From assembly GCA_034190875.2 (NCBI GenBank), contig CM067356.1, positions 62,383,154-62,447,153 on the forward strand: a stretch of 64,000 nt of DNA, given 5' to 3'. The stretch comes from Urechis unicinctus. Lineage: Eukaryota > Annelida > Polychaeta > Xenopneusta > Urechidae. The first letter of the stretch is position 1. The number at the start of each line of letters is the position of its first letter. Below are positions 25,452 through 36,800 of the stretch, piece after piece. The notes under the pieces are model-generated. The model saw only the letters and a program-made list of their open reading frames with translations, was not told where the DNA came from and ran no database searches. Position numbers and translations under genes: made by a program.

Positions 25452-27204
25452 CATTAAATATGTTTCCGCCTAATAACTGCTTTGACAGATAGTTGTTTGT
25501 AATGTAAGGCTCTTGTCTGCTGCAACGATCTGTATTGCAAAGTTTGCAAATAATCCTATGACGTTTTTGTTCAAGGATATACCACATACAATGAGTGTAC
25601 ATTGGGATGATAAAGTAGTCATCGGCGCGCCATGTATGGGCAAACGAACTAAGCCGAATATAATCGTGCGCAAAAATAATACCATTAAGCATTCAAATTT
25701 GTTCAATCATTCATTTGATTGCGCTAGTAATCTGCCGCCATACAACATGATGCCAGGGATAAAACAATAAGGCATTAGCAGCCCGTTTATACATAGGTGT
25801 ATATTATTTTTTAATACAAAGCTAGATATTGGACCTCGTATAATGTAATAAACAAACCGCTATCCCAACTTGTGGCTCTGGGTGTGTAAAGCCGCATTTA
25901 CTATTGTTACAAATTAGCATAGCCATATGTGTTCAATTTCCATAGCTCAACCTAGAACGCAATATTTGTACTTGAATTAAACTTGCTTGAGCTCATCTAC
26001 CGTACCATTGGTGACCGGGTAGATTTCATGCAAGCGCTACTGGAACAATAGCATCGCTTCGCATTTGGTTGTGAAGTTAATCATTAAGAGTTTACAAACA
26101 GGCCAAGTTTACTGTGATTAATTGATACCTGATTACGACTCAACGCAGTAGTCGCCAAAACGGACAGTTTGCTTTCAGGTAGCTGCTTCGCGCAGCCCAT
26201 TTACAAGACCGCAAAGCTGTTTATGTCTGATATGACTTACTTTTGCAAACTCAGTAGCTATGCAATTCATCACAACGCCATGGCTTATGCCTCGATGCTG
26301 CTGTATTTTTTATATTATCCTGCATCCTTAATGCAAAGGGCGCACGCGACAATGTAGCTCATTGTGTTACATTTTAGGGCATGCTGAAGGGTAATCCCAT
26401 AACAAACATATTGCTTTGTTCCTGTGTATATCTAGATGTCGTTATGGCTGGTCACGAAGAGATGAAGCTCTTAAACCAACAGCAAAAATAAATCTGGTAC
26501 AGTCGGTCGTTACATTGTTCGGGTTCATGCACGCCTTAGTAAATTACTGATTACCTATATTGTCACCGAGCGGGTATGTAATAGCATATCCGCATGTTTC
26601 AGGCCTCATAGCACTCTTTAATTAGGCTTACGTGTAGCTTCTGCTGTCTCATATTTCATATTGGAAATTACAGCGTGTCATATCACGCCCAGTCAAAACG
26701 AACTACTACGCTCTCATCCAATATGTATTAAAGCATAGCACTCTCGAAAATGCGACACTGTTGGAAACATTGCAACAAATTGTAACAATATACATGATGC
26801 CTTAAGCACAAATCTTAGTCTTTGGGGTTGTATTCTAAATAATCAGTTCACAAGTCAATCGCAGATAATTTCATGCTATGACAGTTGGTGATGTTGTAGA
26901 ATAATTATGCAATCAATCAATGTAAACGTGTCGCTTTAATTGCGTAATCAGACAATATTTGCCTCTGTACAATGTTTTTCACTATGCTTTGTCACAACCA
27001 GGTGGCTCTAGGTAGACGACGGTGTGCTAGGCTGCGTATTTAACGCTGCCTCTCAGTAAAGCAATAGCACTTCAGACAACTGCTGTTGTATTTGTATAAA
27101 TCATACCCAAGTAAACAATCGTTGTGAATGCTGCATTTGGCGATTCTTTCTGTTGAACACAGCACGTGCGTGAAATGGGAGAATGTTTAATCTCAATGAT
27201 AAAT

Positions 27205-27275
27205 AAGGGCGACGTGCAGCCCGCAGACCATGAGGCGCCTCGCTGTGTCACAGGGAGGCCAGTCACAGGTCATTC
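27205..27275. repeat. Box 1, copy in B2
   Basis: Retains GAGGCGCCTC, then CTGTGTCACAG, a second dyad of 5-bp arms around a single T. Confidence 0.7.
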
Positions 27276-29442
27276 AATACATGGTTTTATTGGCAGATGC
27301 CCGGTTCCTTAATCAGTCAGGTTTGTTCGTTGTCAACCTTATTTGCTTTACACGATTAGCGAGATTGAAGAGGCCAAAAACAAGTAGTATCACATGAATA
27401 CATCATCCCTCGATCAATTGAAAACTCATTAGCGTCATTGAAAAAATGGGTTACCTCTCAGCGAATCAACGGCAACAACATGTTGCTTTTTTGGAAATTC
27501 AATCCAAAAGAATTTTACCTTTCAGCGTCAGCAAAATTGAAAAGGTGGCTCAATGTTTTGCCGAATATTATTGATCAGCGGAAAAAGGCTGACCTTTCCC
27601 TTTTCATCTTTTGCGGCCACATATTTACCTTTGGGCTGAATATTGTGTCGGTTAACAGAAGCAAAATCACTTCTCTTTTTACTGTCCAATTGATACTGTG
27701 GCAATATATTTTACAGACCAAGTATGTTATAAGCCATCTCCGCATTTCCGGTCGGTTATTTTAAAATGGATTTGTTGGTGCTGCTTTATCATTGATATTG
27801 GCTTGTACGTGATGATCAGACCGACACCTAAATAACAACGGCCACCAGTACAACACTTTCTTCAATACATCAAATCAAGTAACGTTAGTGTTATCATCAT
27901 CAATCGACATTGATAATGTGTGCACCCAAATTATACTCCCAGTCGATGCTGCAAACATATTGACCTAAAGTGATGAATTTCCATAACTGCTGATAGCTGC
28001 GTTGAGCTTGTGAGAATTATCAATTAGAACATTTTAAGAACAGCAGTCACCTACATTATTTGCATATTAATTGGAAATGACGTAGGACTTTGTAAAAATA
28101 TCTTATACACAAATGTGTAGAGTTTTGTGCGCTAATAAACAGAAGGATGAAATCAAAGTGAGGAGATTCCATGCCAATAGGCAGAGGGGAGTTTCGCTGA
28201 GCACAGCTTGGCAGATGTATTTTCGTTATATTAAGACTGCAAAGGTCGTTTGCTTTTATTTGTGGTAAGCTCAACACCATCCCTATGTTAATTTATTCGA
28301 GGGTTCGAAATAGGTCGGTGTATCATGAGATAAATATGCTGATATAAACTGCTTAAAACGCCATACTGTGGCAGACGGCCCATCTGCGTTCATAGTGGCA
28401 CCTGGTCCCCCGCCAAAAATCCAGTACGGCAAATATTTTGTTCCGTTTCTTGAGGCATACTTGCCTTATGTCAGAGAAGGTAATGATTAGAATACTAATA
28501 TTTCCACAATGCTTCTGTGTTGTATTGGCACCAATGTATAAGGGTTTTTATCAGCGCAAGATATATGTTCCATTTCTCGTGATATTCAAGAAAGCATCGA
28601 TCCTTTGGGTTTCTTTTGTATACTGTTATCTTACACTGCCAGCTGAATTGAAAGATCCGCATATGATAGAAGCACTTTTACCACGTTCGCACAAAATTCA
28701 TTCATTAAGGGATAACATAATTGAAATTATAGAAAAACATAGTAGAGCGTCCATTAGCTATATATAACATTTCAAAGCAGAAAGCATATAACCACGCTTT
28801 TGTCGCCTTTGTTATTCTCACAGGCACAAAAACTATATGAAATGTCATGATAACCTTGAAGATCAATATATATATTGGCCCAGTTTAATGCGCGTTACAG
28901 TCTTGCAAAAAGGTTATAGCATACATAAATGTCAACAAACCTGTTCTTATATGACCAGAAACTGAATACGTCTGAAACCCCGAACTCCCTATTTATACAG
29001 ACGTACATGGCGCACATACATCTTAATTGTTACTCGTGGTATAGAAAAATATGATTGCGCCGGAGAATTGAAAGTACAATTATTGTTGTGATACAATTAT
29101 TGTTATGATATTGTTAGGGAGAGCTTCAGAACTAATAAATCTATTGTTGTCGAGCGGCACACGTCACAACCTTTAGTGTTACCATATCGAGAAAAGCGAA
29201 TAAAATGCAGGGCTGTTATAATCCACTTCTTTAGCCGATATTACGCTACTTATTTTAACCGACTTGGCCTTGAATGTTATATCTGCAATATTTGGTTTTC
29301 TCTTGGAAACAGCCCTTATTACCTAAATTGTATTTGCCAGCCCATCCAATATCTGCTCCGACATGAACATGTGGGCAAGCATCAAGTGGCATCCTAAGCG
29401 AAATTGATCACAATAACTTGGCCATTTAACATAACACTTAGA

Positions 29443-29522
29443 GTTACGATCAACTTTTCCTGCCTTCTTATTTAATAATAGCATTAACCTACCGTTGTTC
29501 AACATCAGTTAATATTCTGAAT
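29443..29522. repeat. Box 2 in B2, second
   Basis: TACGATCAACTTTTCCTGCC and TTCAACATCAGTTAATATTC; closest to the C and second A' copies. Confidence 0.6.
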
Positions 29523-29728
29523 GCCATTGATGCGTCAATATAAACTTATGTTTCGACGGAATATTGCGCTTAAAGCAGCATGGTTGCGCGAAATTTGCAT
29601 ATGTCAACCCAATTTATACGTGTTTTCAGGCGACCTTGTCATTGTAAATATGTATGGAGAGCGCCAGTAACACCTCAAATGGGGTTCAAGGGTTTGTTGC
29701 CGCTAGGTCACGTGAGGTGCATTGAATA

Positions 29729-29737
29729 CTTTGCATT
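29729..29737. other. B2/C junction
   Basis: GAATACTTTGCATTATCAAT passes from the equivalent of A about 12905 to the conserved leader at the equivalent of about 255, skipping the roughly 690 bp normally present between monomers. Confidence 0.6.
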
Positions 29738-31165
29738 ATCAATCCGTCATTTTGTGACGTTTGTGATTGTGATGATTCATTGACTTATTTGTCTGTGTCA
29801 TTTATGAAAAGTGCCGTTCCAATTGGACCTCATGCAAATATGATCCCTAAGGACTCAACAATCTATTAATACAAATAACACAGCCCTGGGGGCTACACAC
29901 TGTTGTTGCTGTTGCTCAGTGTTCAGTAGAAACCACCACGACTGCTCAAATGACCCAAAATAAGTGCACATTCCGATCCGATTACTGATCGTTAAAATGT
30001 CAGGCACACCTCTGCTGGGCGACTGAGTGCTGTCGATTGTTGTACACGGCTGATTTCACTGGATTTGATGATGTGTTCGTTGTGGTATACATCACACCTG
30101 GGCGTTAATACATGGCTTCTTCGTAACCTTAAAAGGACTGATTGTATTGCGGTTTACTGTTTAAATCAGATGGGTTTCTTTAGTAGCATTCAGTTACGTT
30201 ATAAAAGTGCATTTGAATGCATCAGTCGTCATTTTAACCTATGAAAATGATACTTCTCATTATTTTTTTTAATAATTTCGGATTTAGCAAGACCTAATCT
30301 ACAGTTGGATCAAATATATTGCGCGAACAACAAATGAAAGGCGTCGCTTGATCTCTTATAATGCAATTCAGGTGACAGGCGATAAACAATCACGCGTGCA
30401 GCAGTTTAATGGAACTGTTGATAAATGAAAACTAACTCTTCGAATCAAAACGAATTACTCCTTGTTAAGGCAAATTTATAGACCAGAAAACGACACAGGG
30501 AAGCAATTGGACTTTTTCTGTCATCTGCTGATTGGTCAATCGGGAAATGTTTAGCATTCAATAAAGACGCAGCATTTACCAATCTGTGGTGCTTATTATA
30601 GCAACTCAAGCAGATATTTGTCTGGGTTGTAAGATGCCACTTGATTCAGTCTTTTGTCTTCTACCTAAAAACGTGTAGCTTGTTCGAACCAATAACTGTC
30701 AGTTGAATGATAATTCCATCTTACGCACTCGTCATGAAGCCGCGTTTCATAATTACCGTCACGTCCATGATACCGCAATGAGCGATCCATTATGATATAA
30801 AAGTGTGCGGTCATGACCAGCAATCGATGCGATCCGTTATTTTCGCTCTATCATCCAACTTGATGCAAAATGCTGCAAAAAAACACATATCTTATACAAG
30901 TGCTGCGTACAAATGATAAGAACTACGCAAATATAATGCATGGGTCAGAATAGTAAATAATGTAGACAGTCTGTAATGACCAACAATTTATTATTTTTGT
31001 TTGTGACACATTTCGCTTTGCTAGAGCATCGATCATGCAATATTTATGACGGAATGTCGTGATTATCTTGTGCAAAAGTCGCAATATAATGTTGAAGCAT
31101 GTTCATGAATTATTGGTCATGCTTATACCCATTACTACAATATATTCAGACATCCATAGAAATGG

Positions 31166-32222
31166 CCGCGCAATAGCTTGAAGCCGTTGTATCAGTGTTT
31201 GACCAGCTTTTGCCCTTCGTAAAAGTATAGGTACGCGGCTTCGATGCATTCAAACAATTGGCGATTATCTGGCAATCATGGAAAAGCAAGACGCATGGGC
31301 AAAAAAATATGGCATTTCCGTTAATGATCGCTTACAGTTAAATATAAGCGGTGTTAATGAACCATGAGGAACGATTTGCGTCAGCACTTTGAAGGCAAGG
31401 GCATTGTGTTGACAGGGGCAAATATTAATGATTGCAGAAGCGAAACTGTGTCCCTAATTTCGGCAATTATGGATAACATTACATCGGAATAAAAGGGTGC
31501 GATTGGCCAATACATGCGCTTTTGTTGGCTACATCAAGTGAGCCTGTTCTTGCTGATATGTGGCTGCTGTCTTATTCCCGAACGAATGACGCACTATTTA
31601 AAGCAAGTTTTGCCACCAACCTCTCTGTTGGCTCATTATATGTGTCAGACTGAATGGTTGATACTATATTCACAATATACAGCATACCATACATTTATAG
31701 CGAATACATTATGATAACTGAATGATAGGTAACCTCTGATGGATATCAACGGGTATTTGCCCAAACATGAGGATTTAAATCTATATCATTTCACGGATCC
31801 ACGACACGGAAAACGCTAGTTATGATCGTACACACAAGCTCTTGCCATTAATCAATTAAAAGTGACGGCTAGATGCTATAATATCTCCATCAAGAAAGGG
31901 AAGTGATAAAAATAACTGTTTTATTATATATTTAGAAGCAGGTCATTCATAGTAAATAACATTCAGTTTTGATATTTTATTCCCATAATAAACTCTTTGC
32001 ATTATTCAACATCCAACTGCACTCCCGCCATTAAGCACTGCGCCCCAGTAGCCTTCGCATAGGGGAACCAAAGTTGTAACAGCACCATAGTGGAACAATA
32101 ATGCAGAAATGATACGTCATGATGACCTCAAGCAATTAGTACCTATCAATTTCAGTTCATTGGGCTCAATTGCTGACCACGCTGCTATATGATCGCGATG
32201 TCATCAATGGTCAAGTCTGTGT
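31166..32222. other. Single-copy insert in monomer C
   Basis: The family match stops after AAATGGCCGC and resumes near TTTTTGGCAATTGCTTATAT. The roughly 1,057 bp between have no relative that I can find elsewhere in the window. Hand counts give 26-27 G+C per 60 bases in 31201-31440 against 20 per 60 just upstream. Several frames are modestly open: plus strand 31514-31714, plus strand about 31372-31492, and a minus-strand frame with no TAA or TAG from 32236 down to 31859 but five TGA codons. None can be tied to a known family, and open runs of this size arise by chance here. It could be a captured gene fragment, a remnant of an inserted element, or a piece of monomer lost from all other copies. 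I see no terminal repeats or target-site duplication. Confidence 0.65.
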
Positions 32223-32498
32223 TTTTTGGCAATTGCTTATATAATTGTGCTCCAAAATATATGCGTATTTGCTCCACCTGCAGTGAGTGTAAATTAGGTT
32301 TACACTGAACACATCGGTCAGCAATAAATAGACTAAGGAACCTAGCTAACTCTTTTGGATCGCAAAATCATGCAAGCTATCTATGTAAACGTGTCGCTTT
32401 GATATGGCAATCATACAAAATTTGGCTCTGTACAGGGTATTTCACTATACTTTGTTTCAACAACGCTGCTCTTTGCAGACGTCGGCGTGCTGAGGTAG

Positions 32499-32565
32499 CG
32501 ACGGGCAGCCCGCAGACCATGAGGCTCCTCGCTTGTCACAGGGATACCAGTCATATGTCATACAA
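32499..32565. repeat. Box 1, copy in C
   Basis: Degenerate copy: GAGGCTCCTC has lost the central CpG, and the downstream part reads TGTCACAGGGATACC. It lies just after the unique insert. Confidence 0.65.
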
Positions 32566-33774
32566 TCCATTGTTTTATCGACAGATACCCGGTTAATTAA
32601 TCAGTATGGTTTGGTTGTTGTCAGTCTTTGCTATACACGATTAGCGAGATTGGGGAGGTCAATAACAAGCAGCACCACATGAATACATCATCCATCAATC
32701 TATTGAAAACTCATTAGCGTCATTGTAGAAAATTGGTTACCAGTGAACCAACGACCAATTTGTTGCTTGCTTGGAAATTCAATCCAACAGAATTTTACCT
32801 TTGACCGTTTAGAAAATTGATAAGGTTGCTCATTGTTTTGCTGAATGTTATTGATCAGCGGGAAAACGCTGACCTTGCCCTTTTCGTCTTTTGCTGCCAC
32901 ATAATTATCTCATGGCTGAACATTATGTCGGTTAGTGAAACTTAGGTCAAGCTGCCAGTAGACAGAAGGAAAATGACTACCCATTTAGCTGTCCTATTGA
33001 TACTGTGGCAATACTATTTACACATCGACGATCAAGTCTGTTATAAGTCAACGACGTATTTTTGATTGTTTTTTTTTTAATGGTTTCGTTGGCGCCTGTT
33101 CGTGATGATCAGACCGACACCGAGATAACAACACCTCCAGTAAAACATCTAACCAAGATGTATTTTTTGCTATCTATGACTGCAAATGTCATTTACTTAA
33201 ATATGAGTTTAGCTCAACACCATCATTATGTTAATACCCTGCCTATAGACCAATACCACTTAATTCGAGAGATTAAAAATAGGTGGGTGTATTATAAGAT
33301 AAAGTTGCTGATATAAACTGCTTAAAACGCCAGACTCTGGCATACGACCCATCTGTGCGTATAGTGGTACCTGGTCCACCGCCAAATATCCAGTACAGCA
33401 AATATTTCATTCCGTTGGCTGAGGGATATTTGCCTTCTTATATTTCCACAATGGTTTTGTGTTGTATTGACACCAATGTAAACGGGTTTTGATCAGCGCA
33501 AGATGTATGTTGATCAGCTGTGATTTTCTTTCGAGATTAAACATTTTACCAATTCAGATTTTATAATAGAAATTGAGCCATTACAATTGGCCCATGTAAG
33601 GACAAATGCATTTCAACCAGCATCGAGTGGCCTGCGCTGCATACTATGGCTCTCAATGCCTTATTTAAACAGAATCCCCGAACTCCCTATTAGTACTGAC
33701 GTACATAGCGCACATACATCTAAATTGCTACTCGTGGTCTGAAAAAATATCTTTGCACCGGAGCGTTGAATGTA

Positions 33775-34150
33775 AAGAGTTGCCGAGTGGAAAGCATTAT
33801 TCAGAATTATGTAAGTAAGTGAAAGAGATTGGTGGTTGCTTTCTTAATGAATTAATGGATGACTGATAATACAACGAGAGGAACTAACAATGTCCCCAGC
33901 AAGAGGTCAATATATATGTTATATTTGCATCATAAGGACGACAAAATCATTTGTTCAGTATAAATAAATGGCGCTAGTCACATACTCACATCATCGATTT
34001 TTATTGTCACATAACTTTAAACAACTTTGTTCTCCGTCTTGAGGTCTTATCTTTATGTTTAAATATGAAGTATGTGATAAGCTACAGATTTGACCTTGAA
34101 GTTTCTATTTAGCAGCATTTAAAAATACTAGTACAATAATTTATCAACGT
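33775..34150. other. Unassigned stretch in monomer C
   Basis: Between pieces that match B2 near 28975 and B1' near 56210 there are about 375 bp, A+T-rich, that I could not align to any other monomer by eye. No open frame of note. It may be family sequence too diverged to recognise, or a second small single-copy segment. Confidence 0.35.
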
Positions 34151-35396
34151 AACGATATAAAGTTACAACTCGACATCAATGTTTTATTGGTATGCTTTTT
34201 GTATCACCGAAAAAGCGCAATTATTAACAGCCATGGCATACAGTGTTCCGCGTCTTAAGATATTATATCAAATCATTAGACGTGATGTCTTAAAGCGGAC
34301 CAGGCAATCAAAGTGAAGTGCTTTGTGCCAATTTATAAGCCTGCTAACGGTAAAAGCATCTGCTGTTTAGATCCAAAATATAATGTGTTAAATATTGCAT
34401 TGGAGCTTGTGTTTACAAACGCTGCAGGCGGTGATTCACGACTGGTACTAACTTTTTTCATTAGAGCCACATGTGCAGCGCGTCTCATGCATATTAGTTT
34501 AGTTCTGAGAATCATAAATCCATACTGCGTTCTTTTATCCCTTCTTTGGTATGTTTTACGCTTACTTCGCTTTACCAGAATTAGCTTTCGATTTTTTATT
34601 TAGGTTAGTCGTAGAAAAGACCGTAATTGCCATTTGATTTTGCTGAAATCGCATTTGCCAGTCAATCCAATATCCACCCCGACATGAACATTTAGGCAGG
34701 CACACAGTGACATCAAAATAGCACTTGAAATGAAACAATATGCAGCTCAACTAGAACGAGATGCGTACCCGTGGCCGTCGATGTTTACAAAATACCTCTG
34801 CAAACAGACAGCTGCTATCAATGTTTCGTATTAACATGCACTAATATCAACAGCAATCCTATTTTTTTAAACAACGTCACATAAACTTGAATATCCAGGC
34901 AATGACTTACATTTTCAATACCATAATCGAATGCGAATAGTAGCCACGAATGTATATCACAACAGAACGTAGCAATTACACTGGTTATATCAGTACCTTA
35001 ATGCGCATCTTGTCAGTTTTACAGTTATTCTTATAATATGGTTAGGGAGAGCTTCATAACGAACTTGTCTATTGTTGTCAGCACACATCACAATCTTTAG
35101 TGTTACCATATCCTAAAATGTGAATAAAATGCAGGGCTGTAATATTAAATTTTTAAGCAGATATTACGCTAACTTCCCTTAACCGATTTGGCCTTCAATA
35201 TTATATCCACAATATTTGGTTTTCTCTTGGAAACAGCCCGATATTACCTAAATTGTATTTTCCATCCAATATCTGCTTCGACATGAAAATGTGGGCAAGC
35301 ACCAATGGCATCCTAAACGAGATTGATCACAATAACTTGGTGAAAGCATTCGTTTATGAAACTATCTTAGTATCGCCATTTCCGCACACATAGAGG

Positions 35397-35468
35397 TACG
35401 ATCAACTTTTCCTACATTTTCCTCCAGTGCTAGCAATCGGTGTTCAACATCTGTTTATATTCTGAATG
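35397..35468. repeat. Box 2 in C
   Basis: TACGATCAACTTTTCCTACA with about 10 bp lost before GGTGTTCAACATC. Confidence 0.55.
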
Positions 35469-36654
35469 TCGTTGATGCGTCAATAAAAGCTCATGTTTCT
35501 ATAGCGTAATTACTACAGAACAGAGCTGAATCACTAGAAACATTAATAAATGATTACGTCACACGCAGCAATGGTATTACAAAAATTTGCAGTTTTTAAA
35601 TGTCTCTTATGATATATTTGGGGTTTTATTTTAATTATAACAAGTGTCTCGTGTGCTACCCGTTGTGGTGTCAAATATAGCTTATTCCTAGATAATTCAA
35701 CTCATCCATGGGTGTAAGGACGCCCGTATTGGTTCGAGTTTACAACGCAATATGAAATGCACTCAGTTGTCCTTTGATGTTTATACAAAACGAAAACATG
35801 TTTGTGACAGCATAGTGTTAGCGCATCTGTGCAATCATCTATGAGGAGTCAACCATATGTAGAGAGGAAATTGGCGAGCGTGGATCCATTAAGTAGAATT
35901 GCATTGTCATAGCATTAAATTATTACAGTACGACAGAATTATCTGTCATCAATATTTCACATATTGCGTTCTTGTAATACTAATTATTCATTACATCGTG
36001 CATATTTCAGACTAGACAAAAAACGTTACTAGTGTGCATATGTTAAATGCTCGATATCCATGGACTGACCGGAAGGGATACGTCGAACCGCAGTAGTAGT
36101 TCAGGAAATACCGGCATATACGAAGTTACTTAAATCATTGCACAGCAAAAGACTGAACAGGCCATTAATTATACAAATGACGTAACCATCTATATTTCTG
36201 TTGTCAGCGCTGTCAGGTTCAATGATGAACTGCATCAAAATCCTTATATTTAATCGTTATGTACAATGCATTATATCAGGTCATTTTTCCCACGGAGGAT
36301 TCCGTCTGGTTTAATGATCAGCACCTAATAGATGAATTTCTTATTGACTAATTGTTCAATTCTTTGCAAAGTTGTATCAAAATAGGCTAAACCTTCCGAT
36401 GAGAGATATATATAGTGCTCTTCGTGTGTGTGCAGCATCGTCAGATAATTTGGGTACAATGAAATACTATAGCATTCCGTATGTTAGTGACGCACCAGTT
36501 GACATAAAAATGGGCAACAAGCTTCCATTCTAACCATAGAGAAAATATTAGCTCCAAAATCCGAGACTTGCAGAAGTAATCTAATTTTCCTGATGAAACC
36601 CTATTTGCTGTCAGTATACAGCCTCATGTTGTATGCTTTTTCCTTTTTTCGAAG

Positions 36655-36800
36655 ATAATGCATGTTTGATAAGGTCATACTACCTAAGTGAAAATTTGTT
36701 AGAGCATTGTACCTGTTTGCATGAGTGATGTGCCATATTGTAGGTACTGGGACAGCGTACAAAACATCAATAAGACGTCTTATGGATGAGAAGACATAAT
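36655..36800. other. C-specific 150-bp stretch
   Basis: In A (about 11730-11770) and A' (about 50575-50620) the equivalent region is about 150 bp shorter. C carries extra sequence around TGATAAGGTCATACTACC with no match in the other monomers. Either an insertion in C or a shared loss in A and A'. Confidence 0.4.

Larger units (their letters stand above)
21171..29735. repeat. Monomer B2 (left-truncated, carries the satellite)
   Basis: Begins at the equivalent of about 1755 of A, so the leader is missing. It continues through box 3, which here is expanded into the 28-bp array, then box 2 (25350), box 1 (27205) and a second box 2 (29443). Three internal losses are visible: about 480 bp next to the array; about 1.8 kb at 23617, where sequence equivalent to A' 41390 joins sequence equivalent to A' 43170; and about 2.5 kb near 29580, where material equivalent to A 10280-12765 is skipped. 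The right end joins C at about 29731. An open frame at 28438-28767 is conserved in B2' but its substitution pattern looks neutral. Confidence 0.8.

Noticed and set aside
28438-28767. 109-codon plus-strand frame, intact also at 63465-63794, with a related 71-codon frame at 8754-8969 that includes a 9-bp in-frame length difference
   Set aside because: A hand codon alignment of the A copy against B2' gave about 17 amino-acid-changing and about 8 silent differences, close to neutral expectation. The A copy has a frameshift and stop and the C copy is deleted. It resembles no family I know.
31859-32236. Minus-strand frame of about 126 codons open if TGA is read as Trp, suggesting a mitochondrial-type code
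   Set aside because: At this base composition, runs without TAA or TAG of this length are expected several times in 64 kb by chance, and the protein is not recognisable. Only the uniqueness of the segment is kept as a finding.
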